Assembly (NCBI GenBank): GCA_965237985.1
Contig: OZ250161.1
Span: 1,860,001 to 1,924,000 of the forward strand
DNA length: 64,000 nt
Direction of reading: 5' to 3'
From: G965212025 sp965237985
GTDB taxonomy: Bacteria; Pseudomonadota; Gammaproteobacteria; Poriferisulfidales; Oxydemutatoraceae
The translations under genes were made by a program, and so were the position numbers. A model generated the notes under the pieces. That model searched no databases. It was not told the DNA's origin and worked only from the letters and a program-made list of their open reading frames with translations. Below, piece after piece: positions 45,364 through 53,772 of this stretch (its first letter is position 1; every line of letters starts with the position of its first letter).

Positions 45364-46234
45364 GACTGTAGTGTAAGCACTGTGGCTTGTCTGCCTCGTG
45401 CATGAGTTTCAGCAAACGGTGTTGTGCCTGATATTTCACGTTTCCAACTGTGAGGGCACCGATACCACATGCCTTACCGTTTCCGGCGGGCAGCACGACC
45501 CGGTTGTCTGTTGCTGCCACGCCGGCAACGCCGGAAGGTGGAACCGCGTTGACATCGGCCACCACCAGCAACTGCTGTGCTTCACGCAGGGCTTCTTCGT
45601 TCAGGACCTGAACGCCTGCCGCGGCGGCGGCAAAAACCACATGAGTTTCAGAAAGTTGGGCGTTTTTGGTGTCCTCGTCGCCACTTTTCAGCCGTTTGGC
45701 AGAATCACTTTGCAACAGATTCCGGCATCGGGAGGCGGACTTTTCTGCGCGCTCCAGTTTGCGGCTCAGCAAGGTGACATTTGCGCCGGCATCGGCCGCG
45801 AGTACCGCCACTGCCATACCGACCGGGCCGGTGCCGCCAGCGACCAATACCGAGAGGCCTGACCAGTCTGAGCGTGCGTGATCTTTTTCCAGGCATTGTT
45901 CAACCGTTGCCATCATGCCAGCCGCGGTGGTAAAAGCACCGCTGGGGTCAGCCAAAGTGCTGATCGCAAATGGTGGCACCATTGCGCTCCTGGCGACATC
46001 AAGCATTTCAAGGGCACCAAACATGTCGCGTCCGCCAAAGAACATGCCGGTCTGTTTCACGCCACGTGGGCCGCGCGAGAAAATGGCATCCTGGACCAAG
46101 GCTTGAACTTCTCCTGACTCAACGCCGGTGTATGGAATTACGATATCCCATTCGGCATCCAAAGCCATATTGGCATCGAAGGGACTGATGTTTTTTTCTG
46201 TGGTTACGACGTGGATGATGCGTTTTTTGTTCAC
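45326..46234 (-). CDS. mtdB: NAD(P)-dependent methylene-tetrahydromethanopterin dehydrogenase
   Basis: MtdB oxidises methylene-H4MPT to methenyl-H4MPT with NAD+ or NADP+. The 302-aa product matches the family: SPFDANMALDAEWD near the N-terminus, FFGGRDMFGALE, ADPSGAFTTAAG, a Rossmann motif VLVAGGTGPVGMAVAVLAADAGANV (GGTGPVG is the nucleotide loop), VADVNAVPPSGVAGV and GIGALTVGNVKYQAQHRLL. The ribosome site AAGGAGAA lies upstream of the ATG at 46234. It follows mptG by 84 bp and overlaps the ATP-grasp gene by 38 bp. Its product is the substrate for Mch, encoded in the same operon. Confidence 0.94.
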   Translation of the reverse strand: MNKKRIIHVVTTEKNISPFDANMALDAEWDIVIPYTGVESGEVQALVQDAIFSRGPRGVKQTGMFFGGRDMFGALEMLDVARSAMVPPFAISTLADPSGAFTTAAGMMATVEQCLEKDHARSDWSGLSVLVAGGTGPVGMAVAVLAADAGANVTLLSRKLERAEKSASRCRNLLQSDSAKRLKSGDEDTKNAQLSETHVVFAAAAAGVQVLNEEALREAQQLLVVADVNAVPPSGVAGVAATDNRVVLPAGNGKACGIGALTVGNVKYQAQHRLLKLMHEADKPQCLHYSHAYDAAREHAGS

Positions 46235-46318
46235 TATTTTCTCCTTGAAAAAATAACTGGATGGGAAATCCGTTTGTCGCCAGACCGGTTCCCGGGGAAC
46301 TTTAGGTAGCTTTCGGGT

Positions 46319-47290
46319 CTATGCGAAGGTGTAAGGAAGTTTCCCCTTTCCGACGCGGTTGCCACGGTTGGCTACGCGCTCCACACTGAGTTTCAGTTCA
46401 TTCTCACGTCCCAGCAGGGAGGCAATTTTTTCGGCGTGCAGTTGACTGCGGGCAAACACAAAGGCTGTCGGTCCCCAGGAACTTTGTCCGTAGCCGGTGA
46501 TGCCATTATCAGCCAGTTTGGCGATGGCAGCAGAAATTCCGGGACTTGAAAAGCGACTGCCCTGGATAGGGGCAAAGTAGTCTCCAAGAGACATTTGCAT
46601 TGCTGTCACCGCCGCGGCGAAAGAGCGAAAGTTTTCTTCGCAAACCGCCGGCAACAGCTTCATCAGCACTTGGCGACATAGAAACCCGGCACACGATGAT
46701 TTGAAAGCCGGAAGCTTTTTGAATGCCAAAAATTCTGTTTCGCCAAATACGCGATTCATTGTCTGATCTGAAATCAGGAGGACACGCCAGGATTCAGGAA
46801 AGTTTAGTCGGGTAACAATGGGAGGAGGCAGCTCATTTTTGGTTTTGCCGCCATCCACTATCAGACCACCGTGTTCAAATGTGCCGATTCCTATCCCTGA
46901 GCGCTGTCCGCGATTGAAAAGACTAGCTGCTTCGCGTGGAGAAAAAGGCAGGCGGAAGTGGCGAGACAGTAGCGCGCCGACGCCAAGGGCTAGTTGCGTT
47001 CCCGAACCCAGGCCATGATGGCGGGGCATGGTCCGGTGTACTTTTATGCTGACTTCAGGGTTCAGGCCTTTATGTGTGCAAAACGTTAAAGCCAGTTTCG
47101 TGATGACCTCTCCATTGTCGCCGGAGACAGAAAAACTTTTCGCCTGATGTGCGCTGATAACAAATCCGCGATTCCTGATGGCCAGACCGACGCAACCGAA
47201 CATTCTTCCGGTACCACCGTGCATATCCATAAACCCCAGGTGCAGGCGCGCGGGTGTTTTTGTATAGACCTGGTCTACGATGCTATCCAG
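46319..47290 (-). CDS. mptG: Beta-ribofuranosylaminobenzene 5'-phosphate synthase (MptG-like), start unclear
   Basis: A GHMP-kinase-fold protein that makes the first committed precursor of H4MPT from p-aminobenzoate and phosphoribosyl pyrophosphate. The frame carries MDMHGGTGRMFGCVGLAI, HHGLGSGTQLALGVGALL (the GHMP Gly-Ser-Gly loop), GQRSGIGIGTFEHGG and GYGQSSWGPTAF. The conserved PARLHLGF motif that begins the family lies upstream of the only ATG (47228-47230), at 47231-47254 in the same frame. No ATG, GTG or TTG occurs between it and the in-frame stop at 47294-47296; only CTG (47288-47290) or ATC could initiate. Either a rare start codon is used or the start is lost. It heads the mtdB-mch operon. 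Confidence 0.85.
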   Translation of the reverse strand: MDSIVDQVYTKTPARLHLGFMDMHGGTGRMFGCVGLAIRNRGFVISAHQAKSFSVSGDNGEVITKLALTFCTHKGLNPEVSIKVHRTMPRHHGLGSGTQLALGVGALLSRHFRLPFSPREAASLFNRGQRSGIGIGTFEHGGLIVDGGKTKNELPPPIVTRLNFPESWRVLLISDQTMNRVFGETEFLAFKKLPAFKSSCAGFLCRQVLMKLLPAVCEENFRSFAAAVTAMQMSLGDYFAPIQGSRFSSPGISAAIAKLADNGITGYGQSSWGPTAFVFARSQLHAEKIASLLGRENELKLSVERVANRGNRVGKGKLPYTFA

Positions 47291-47427
47291 AGTTTATGAC
47301 TTGGCCGTGCGAGTTGGGGCAGCGTTCTGCCAGCCCGGAGAATCGAGTACAGGGAAAAGGAACAGCCAAATTTTTTGTACTCATCTTATTCGTGTCTGTG
47401 GCGCTACCGACATGTGAAATACGTTTT

Positions 47428-48117
47428 TCAGTGTGCACCAACCATCGATGATTCAGAAAGAATTGTCTCAACGTCAGCCCGGAGTAGATCGTGATGGAGG
47501 AAATCAGGACTGTAAATGTTTCGAACTCTGCCCTTGGAATCGACGAGATACACGCGCATGAGATGTGCGAAGGTACTGACTTCATTGCCGTCTTCGTCGT
47601 GTTCCCTTTGCACCGAGATGCCAAAATCATCCAGAATGGGTTGCAGAGTTTTTTTGTTGGCGGCCGTTAAAAATAACCAATCTGACGATTTGTCTGGGCG
47701 GTGCATGAAACCATAGTCTTTCATGATTTTTGGAATGTCGTTCGTGGGATCGAAACTCATGCTGATTAAGCGGGTTTTGGCGGAAATCTCCGGGGTTTTA
47801 CGAAGTGTGGCGGAAAATTTCCTGAGCACGAAAGACGAAAGCGGGCAACCATTGATGTCTCTGCAACGCGTGTAAATAAAGTTGAGCACGACTACCTTGT
47901 CCTTGTAGAGGGAGCGTAAATCTGATTGTGTGCCGTCTTCCAAAAGTACGGTACCCGTACCCAAGGTTTTGACTGGGGGGAGCTGGTAGGTGCCAGGTTG
48001 CGGAACTTCAAAGTCCAATTTGGACCAGCCTGGGGCCAGAACGCGTTGTTCCTGTTTTGCGCCATCCGCACTCCCGCCTGGTGTGGGCGAAAGAAACACA
48101 GCCACGAAACCTGCCAT
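47428..48117 (-). CDS. SCO1/SenC-family copper chaperone-like protein
   Basis: A thioredoxin-fold protein of the SCO1 family, which helps metallate cytochrome oxidase or acts in copper and redox homeostasis. It has the Cys-x5-Cys pair TRCRDINGCPL, whose cysteines bind copper, and the distal His in FAHLMRVYLVD; SMSFDPTNDIPKIMKDYG is also typical. The spacing of five residues between the cysteines is wider than the usual CxxxC. The ORF starts at ATG 48117, which gives a truncated signal peptide. Upstream, ATG 48152-48154 would give a normal signal peptide if a run of eight T bases were seven; the frame is off by one base there. Confidence 0.85.
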   Translation of the reverse strand: MAGFVAVFLSPTPGGSADGAKQEQRVLAPGWSKLDFEVPQPGTYQLPPVKTLGTGTVLLEDGTQSDLRSLYKDKVVVLNFIYTRCRDINGCPLSSFVLRKFSATLRKTPEISAKTRLISMSFDPTNDIPKIMKDYGFMHRPDKSSDWLFLTAANKKTLQPILDDFGISVQREHDEDGNEVSTFAHLMRVYLVDSKGRVRNIYSPDFLHHDLLRADVETILSESSMVGAH

Positions 48118-48360
48118 GAAGGCTAACCATCGAACGCCGTGACAAAAAAAACATTTATGTATAGCGCATCTCCTTTTTGTATTTACTGCAGGCGAACCAC
48201 CTGCACTTAATTACCGGTCCCACAAGCCTGCATTTTAATGAGATAGCCACCACTTGCAAATTTGGCGGATTGCTGAGACATGCGAGTATTGTTTGGGGAT
48301 TTGCTTGTCAGGTCAAACAAAAATTGGAATGTCCGCTTCTGACAGAAAAAAACCCTGATA

Positions 48361-49313
48361 TGGAGTTCATGGGTTTCACCCCGTTGGCAATGTTTTGACA
48401 GGGGTTGGCGAGGATGGCTGGGGGTTTTCGGGAACTGCTGCATCACGCCAGGCGCGGGTCGGTCTCTCAGGATGAAATTCTTGGCATCTGGTGGTTCACC
48501 GGCGGATCTTTCCGCGGCCATCTGCGCGAAAGAAAGCAACTCGGCGTTGTATGGAGTTCATGGGTTTCGCCCCGTTGGCAATTTTTTGACAGGGGTTGAC
48601 AAGGATGGCTGGGGGTTTCCGGGAACTGTTGCATCACGTCAGGCGCGGGTCGGTCTCTCAGGGTGAAATTCTTGGCATCTGGTGGTTCACCGGCGGATCT
48701 TTCCGCGACCATCTGCGCGAAAGAAAGCAACTCGGCGTTATCTGGAGTTCATGGGTTTCGCCCCGTTGGCAATGTTTTGACAGGGGTTGACGAGGATGGC
48801 TGGGGGTTTCCGGGAACTGCTGCATCACGCCAGGAACGGGTCGGTTTTTCAGGGTGAAATTCTTGGCATCTGGTGGTTCACCGGCGGATCTTTCCGCGGC
48901 CATCTGCGCGAAAGAAAGCAACTCGGCGTTATCTGGAGTTCATGGGTTTCTCCCCGTTGGCAATTTTTTGACAGGGGTTGGCGAGGATGGCTGAGGGTTT
49001 CCGGGAACTGCTGCATCACGCCAGGAACGGGTCGGTTTTTCAGGGTGAAATTCTTGGCATCTGATGGTTCACCGGCGGATCTTTCCGCGGCCATCTGCGG
49101 AAAGAAAGCAACTCGGCGTTATCTGGAGTTCATGGGTTTCGCCCCGTTGGCAATTTTTTGACAGGGGTTGACGAGGATGGCTGGGGGTTTCCGGGAACTG
49201 CTGCATCACGCCAGGAACGGGTCGGTCTCTCAGGGTGAAATTCTTGGCATCTGGTGGTTCACCGGCGGATCTTTCCGCGGCCATCTGCGCGAAAGAAAGC
49301 AACTCGGCGTTTG
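48361..49313 (+). repeat. Five tandem copies of a ~191-bp unit
   Basis: Units beginning TGGAGTTCATGGGTTTC start at 48361, 48552, 48744, 48934 and 49124 (periods 190-192 bp). Each holds TTTTGACAGGGGTTG, GGCATCTGGTGGTTCACCGG and CATCTGCGCGAAAGAAAGC with few differences. Short frames inside the units repeat but shift phase between copies, so they are unlikely to be coding. The sequence is unrelated by eye to the 335-bp and 288-bp arrays. Confidence 0.9.
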
Positions 49314-50313
49314 TCAGTGGTGGTCATTTCCGGATCCTGGGACTGACGGTTCAGAATGCCATTCCTTTTGGGTCGTCGTTTACTCACGCGTTTGGGTGGC
49401 TTGCTGGGTGCGTACGTGTTTCCCGTCAAAGAGAAAGTCTGGTTCTTGGATGCTTGGCGCTGAAACCTGCAGAATAAAGTGTGCCTGAGTCACGAGCCGT
49501 CAAGGAGCAAGGTTCACGCGTGCGGCGCCCGGGTTCGTTGTCGCAATGGCGCAGCGTGTGTTTCGTTGTTTCTGCAAGCCTTGTAGAAAGCGGTTGCCCC
49601 CCCCTTTCACTTCGTGTCTTAGATCTTCCAAGTTCAGTTTATTGGCTGTTTTCTGGATGATCCGGTCTCGTGGCAGACTGTGGGAACGCTCTGCCCGGCC
49701 ACGTGTTAGCAGAGTTCGGGAGGGCATAGAGACTATTCCGGGCCTGGCCGGCTGGTCACTACTGAGGAAGATGTTACTGTCAGTGAGGTGATGGGGGGCT
49801 TTTCCGGGAGCGGTAATCCCGCTGGTTTCGGTCACTGTTTGGGTTTGGCACACTGTGGCAGGAACGCCAGACCGCCAGACCGCCAGACCGCCAGTTTCTC
49901 AATGCATCAACTTCAACGTTCTGTCGCGCTGCTTGGCAGGGAAAGTATGCAAAATATTGGTATTGGTCCCTGCAATGTGCGACAGGTGATCTGCGAGCAG
50001 ATAATTGCAGGTGTTTTCCTTCGTTTTTCCGACGTGTTCCTGTCCCAGGTTTTTATGGCACCCTTTCTTGATATTCGTTGTAAAATCAATCACTGCAACC
50101 GTGATTATGTCTGTGCCAACACTGGCAGGTCAAAGTGTATGGTCATCAGGAATGATTCGGTTGTTTGTAAATTTTTCATAGTGGTTGGTTTTTTGTTTTC
50201 ATGCGCAGTGGAATGTGAGCAGTGGTGGTTCCGTGTTCCGGTTTGGTTAATGGTGGATTCATGCCGGAATTTTCAAAATCAACGCTTGATCATCAAGGGC
50301 GGAGGAGAAAGGT
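49314..50313 (+). other. 1-kb stretch without a recognised gene
   Basis: It holds only unconvincing frames. A direct repeat of CGCCAGAC (three full copies plus part of a fourth) lies at 49865-49894. The last bases (GGAGGAGAAAGG) are the ribosome site for the SctQ-like gene. Confidence 0.4.
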
Positions 50314-51020
50314 TTGAGCGGGTTTCCTTGGAGGTCTAAAAAAAAGGATCGTGATTCCGACGAGGCTCGCGAGCTGTTGGGTTCAGTGGATTCTCCGGTT
50401 TTGGATGGAAGCGAAAAAAATTTAGGGCTTGAACCATCTTCTGATGGGGAGAGTCACAAATTTCAAGAGGATCTGCCGGTAACAGGTGGGGAAACTGCGG
50501 GGGCAGCACCTGATTCGGTTGCTGCTGAAGTGGAAGTGGTTCCGGAAGAGGCGGCACCGGAAGTCATTCCGGAAGAGCAGTCGTTTGCGGAAGTGGATGA
50601 TGCGGGAGGCGGCGATAGCGGCGAAGTGCCAATGTCCACTGTCGGTGTAGCGGGTGACGATGCCGGGGCAGTGCCTGATTCCTGATTCGAAGTTGTTCCG
50701 GAAGAGGCGGCACCGGAAGTCATTCCGGAAGAGCAGTCGTTTGCGGAAGCGGATGATGCGGGAAGTGGCGATAGCGGCGAAGTGCCAATGTCCACTGTCG
50801 GTGTAGCGGGTGACGATGCCGGGGCAGTGCCGGCATCCGATTCAGTTGTTGCTGAAGTGGAAGCAGTTCCGGAAGAGGCGGCACCGGAAGTCATTCCGGA
50901 AGAGCAGTCGTTTGCGGAAGCGGATGATGCGGGAAGTGGCGATAGCGGCGAAGTGCCAATGCCCACTGTCGATGTAGCAGCGACGATGCCGGGGCAGCAC
51001 CTGATTCGGTTGCTGCCGAT
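50314..51020 (+). pseudogene. 5' part of the SctQ/FliN-like gene, interrupted
   Basis: TTG at 50314 with a strong ribosome site begins a frame opening LSGFPWRSKKKDRDSDE. After about 60 residues it enters acidic repeats, then meets TGA at 50683-50685; the same frame continues directly behind it with the repeat sequence. A second lesion is one missing G near 50980 (GCAG where other units have GCAGG), which shifts the reading into the frame of the downstream 445-codon ORF. Whether these are real mutations, population variants or assembly errors in a repeat cannot be decided here. Confidence 0.6.
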
Positions 51021-52070
51021 GTGGAAGCAATTCCGGAAGAGGCGGCACCGGAAGTCATTCCGGAAGAGCAGTCGTTTGCGGAAGCGGATGATGCGGGAAG
51101 TGGCGATAGCGGTGAAGTGCCAATACCCACTGTCGATGTAGCGGGTGACGGTGCCGGGGCAGTGCCGGCATCCGATTCAGTTGTTGCTGAAGTGGAAGTC
51201 ATTCCGGAAGAGGCGGCACCGGAAGTCATTCCGGAAGGGCAGTCGTTTGCGGAAGCGGATGATGCGGGAAGTGGCGATAGCGGTGAAGTGCCAATGCCCA
51301 CTGTCGATGTAGCAGGCGACGATGCCGGGGCAGCACCTGATTCGGTTGCTGCTGAAGTGGAAGTGGTTCCGGAAGAGGCGGCACCGGAAGTCATTCCGGA
51401 AGAGCAGTCGTTTGCGGAAGCGGATGATGTGGGAAGTGGCGATAGCGGCGAAGTGCCAATGCCCACTGTCGATGTAGCAGGCGACGATGCCGGGGCAGCA
51501 CCTGATTCGGCTGTTGCCGATGTGGAAGCACTTCCGGAAGAGGCGGCACCGGAAGTCATTCCGGAAGAGCTGTCGTTTGCGGAAGCGGATGATGCGGGAA
51601 GTGGCGATAGCGGCGAAGTGCCAATACCCACTGTCGATGTAGCGGGTGACGGTGCCGGGGCAGTGCCGGCTGATTCGGCTGTTGCCGATGTGGAAGCAAT
51701 TCCGGAAGAGGCGGCACCGGAAGTCATTCCGGAAGAGCTGTCGTTTGCGGAAGCGGATGATGCGGGAAGTGGCGATAGCGGCGAAGTGCCAATACCCACT
51801 GTCGATGTAGCGGGTGACGGTGCCGGGGCAGTGCCGGCATCCGATTCGGTTGCTGCCGAAGTGGAAGAAATTCCGGAAGAGGCGGCACCGGAAGTCATTC
51901 CGGAAGAGCAGTCGTTTGCGGAAGCGGATGATGCGGGAAGTGGAGATAGCGGCGAAGTGCCAATACCCACTGCCGATGTAGCGGGTGAAGGTGCCGGGGC
52001 AGCACCTGATTCGGTTGCTGCTGAAGTGGAAGTGGTTCCGGAAGAGGCGGCACCGGAAGTCATTCCGGAA
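50541..52070 (+). repeat. Ten ~165-bp in-frame repeats inside the SctQ-like gene
   Basis: The block TTCCGGAAGAGGCGGCACC recurs at about 50549, 50705, 50870, 51030, 51198, 51369, 51534, 51702, 51873 and 52038. Each unit encodes about 55 residues of the type AEVEVVPEEAAPEVIPEEQS with FAEADDAGSGDSGEVP. Units carry two main variants of a short linker (VPASDS or APDS). One unit lacks a linker and holds the TGA codon; another lacks one base. Confidence 0.9.
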
Positions 52071-52358
52071 GGGACAGAGAAGACTTCAGGGAAAGTCGTG
52101 CCTCCTGACGCTGTTCCTTTTGTTCCCTTGCTGGATCCTGAAAAATTGTTTGTTGAATTGAAGTGTGAGCTGGGAAGTATCCGCACAAGTCTAGGCGAAA
52201 TTGGTTTGCTTAAACCGGGAATGATTGTTGATTTGAAAAAAAATCTAGCAGTCCCGGTAGATCTTTTTGTAAATAGAAAGTTGGTGGCGCGTGGGGAGCC
52301 TGTAAAACTTGGCGAGGGATTGGGGATCCGTATCGTTTCACTTTCAGAAAAAAGCTGA
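51021..52358 (+). CDS. sctQ: SpoA-domain protein (SctQ/FliN-like) with long acidic repeats
   Basis: The 445-aa frame carries acidic repeats with the core PEEAAPEVIPEEQSFAEADD, then a C-terminal domain of about 75 residues: LDPEKLFVELKCELGSIR, SLGEIGLLKPGMIVDL and ARGEPVKLGEGLGIRIV. This is the SpoA fold of YscQ/SctQ and FliN, which form the cytoplasmic sorting platform of type III secretion. The likely original gene begins at 50314. In known systems an internal start gives a separate SpoA-only product, and the intact C-terminal part here could be expressed that way. sctR follows after 11 bp, supporting the T3SS assignment. Strong acidity in the repeat region is unusual for SctQ. Confidence 0.75.
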   Translation: MEAIPEEAAPEVIPEEQSFAEADDAGSGDSGEVPIPTVDVAGDGAGAVPASDSVVAEVEVIPEEAAPEVIPEGQSFAEADDAGSGDSGEVPMPTVDVAGDDAGAAPDSVAAEVEVVPEEAAPEVIPEEQSFAEADDVGSGDSGEVPMPTVDVAGDDAGAAPDSAVADVEALPEEAAPEVIPEELSFAEADDAGSGDSGEVPIPTVDVAGDGAGAVPADSAVADVEAIPEEAAPEVIPEELSFAEADDAGSGDSGEVPIPTVDVAGDGAGAVPASDSVAAEVEEIPEEAAPEVIPEEQSFAEADDAGSGDSGEVPIPTADVAGEGAGAAPDSVAAEVEVVPEEAAPEVIPEGTEKTSGKVVPPDAVPFVPLLDPEKLFVELKCELGSIRTSLGEIGLLKPGMIVDLKKNLAVPVDLFVNRKLVARGEPVKLGEGLGIRIVSLSEKS

Positions 52359-52369
52359 ACTGACTGAAA

Positions 52370-53026
52370 ATGGATGCCTTTCCTAATCCCGTTGTTATAT
52401 TTCTTCTGATCCTGGGGCTTGCTTTTTTTCCGTTTTTGCTAGTTATGGCAACTTCCTACGTGAAGATTATTGTGGTTATGAGCTTGGTTAGAAACGCTTT
52501 GGGGATACAGCAGATTCCCCCAAACATAGCCCTGCATGCTTTGGCGATTGTACTGACTATTTACATCATGTTTCCCACAGGTGCCGAGGTTTTTGAAGCT
52601 GTGAGTTCAATGGACAGAGAAGTTAGCCTCCAAGATCCGGATGCCCTGGTGGAAGCGTTTGTAGTTGGCAGTGAGCCGTTCAAGGCTTTTTTGTCGAAGC
52701 ACACGAATGAAGAGCAAACTTATTTTTTTCTCGATAGCGCAAAACAAATCTGGCCAGTCAAATATCACGGCGACTTGAAAAGTGACAGCCTTTTTGTTTT
52801 GTTGCCGTCTTTTACTGTCAGCGAACTGGCATCAGCGTTCGAAGTGGGATTTTTGCTGTATTTGCCTTTTGTGGCAATTGATTTGATCATCTCCAATATT
52901 CTGCTTGCCATGGGAATGATGATGGTTTCTCCCATGACCATATCATTGCCGTTCAAGCTTTTGCTTTTTGTGCTTCTGGACGGTTGGAGCAGACTGATTG
53001 GGGGCCTGATCCTGAGTTATCAGTAA
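52370..53026 (+). CDS. sctR: Type III secretion export apparatus protein SctR
   Basis: SctR (FliP/SpaP/EscR family) is a core subunit of the inner-membrane export gate. The 218-aa product has four hydrophobic segments and the family motifs FFPFLLVMATSYVKIIVV, LVRNALGIQQIPPNIAL, FTVSELASAFEVGFLLYLPF and GMMMVSPMTISLPFKLLLF, with the conserved GIQQIPPN block near residue 45. It starts at 52370, 11 bp after the SctQ-like stop. In most T3SS loci sctS, sctT and sctU follow; here no such gene follows and the opposite strand carries translocator genes, so the rest of the export gate must lie elsewhere. Confidence 0.95.
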   Translation: MDAFPNPVVIFLLILGLAFFPFLLVMATSYVKIIVVMSLVRNALGIQQIPPNIALHALAIVLTIYIMFPTGAEVFEAVSSMDREVSLQDPDALVEAFVVGSEPFKAFLSKHTNEEQTYFFLDSAKQIWPVKYHGDLKSDSLFVLLPSFTVSELASAFEVGFLLYLPFVAIDLIISNILLAMGMMMVSPMTISLPFKLLLFVLLDGWSRLIGGLILSYQ

Positions 53027-53149
53027 GGCCCGCTGGCAAGCAACTGCTTTTCCAGGCAAAAACGGGGATGGGTGCCGATGCTACCCTCGGAAGCTTGGGC
53101 GCGAACACTCAGGCACGGAGTGCGGTTTCTTTTTTTGAAGACCTGCCGA

Positions 53150-53719
53150 CTAGATTTCGGTCGGCGCTTGTTGGGTTTTCTGGATTTTTCGGGCTATTTC
53201 CTGGCTCAGAATCTCTCCAAGATCAATTAAATTTTTGAATTGTGCTTCTTTGCCTTTTGCCAGGAGTATCAAAGAATCCAAGGCAGCCTGTGCTGACTCG
53301 TAGTTTTTGTTTTTTATGTGGCACTGTGCGGTATGAAACAGTGGGACGGGGTTATCCAGTTCCAGGATGTAAACCATGGCATAAGCTTTTATTGCCTGTT
53401 CGTATTCACCCAGGGCCTGCTGCGAGACCGCCAGTCCCATCCAGTATGTGGGCTCCATGTGCCCGTAAAAAGCGAGAAATCGGAACAATACCTTGGCTTC
53501 CTGAAATTTTTCCTGCTGGCTGAAGTTATAGGCGATAGAGTACACATTTTCCATTTCTGCATCGGTAAATCCTCTCGCAACACTTAAAGTTGCTCCAGAT
53601 TTCATGAGACTGGTTGTCAGTCGCTCAATCCCTGCCCAGTCATCATCGCTCAACTCCAGGTCGACGATGTCCGGCACCCCAACATGTTGGCTACTGTCCA
53701 CTTTCAGTGTTTCGCTCAT
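53150..53719 (-). CDS. SycD/LcrH-type TPR chaperone (second copy)
   Basis: A 189-aa class II T3SS chaperone that keeps translocators soluble before secretion. It shows the TPR pattern: VYSIAYNFSQQEKFQEAKVLF, RFLAFYGHMEPTYWMGLA, VSQQALGEYEQAIKAYAMVYILELDNPVPLFHTAQCHI and AALDSLILLA (quoted in short parts). The segment length matches SycD with an N-terminal extension of about 20 residues. CGGAG precedes the ATG at 53719. It lies last in the translocator operon, the position of sscB in Salmonella SPI-2. Its client is probably the translocator encoded just upstream, or one outside the window. Confidence 0.85.
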   Translation of the reverse strand: MSETLKVDSSQHVGVPDIVDLELSDDDWAGIERLTTSLMKSGATLSVARGFTDAEMENVYSIAYNFSQQEKFQEAKVLFRFLAFYGHMEPTYWMGLAVSQQALGEYEQAIKAYAMVYILELDNPVPLFHTAQCHIKNKNYESAQAALDSLILLAKGKEAQFKNLIDLGEILSQEIARKIQKTQQAPTEI

Positions 53720-53772
53720 TCGCTTACTCCGTTCTGTTTGTGTGTGAAACGACCGGTCTCGGCACCATCTTC

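Noticed and set aside
48361..49313. Repeated 64-codon frames in the 191-bp array and possible CRISPR
   Set aside because: The units are contiguous with no spacers, far longer than CRISPR repeats, and the short frames change phase between copies.
49788..50339. 183-codon frame before the SctQ-like gene
   Set aside because: Cys-rich composition, no ribosome site and no motif; it overlaps the better supported SctQ start.
50891..52186. 431-codon Ser/Ala/Thr-rich frame antisense to the SctQ repeats
   Set aside because: It is the mirror of the GAA/GCG-rich repeat units; no start signal or independent motif supports it.
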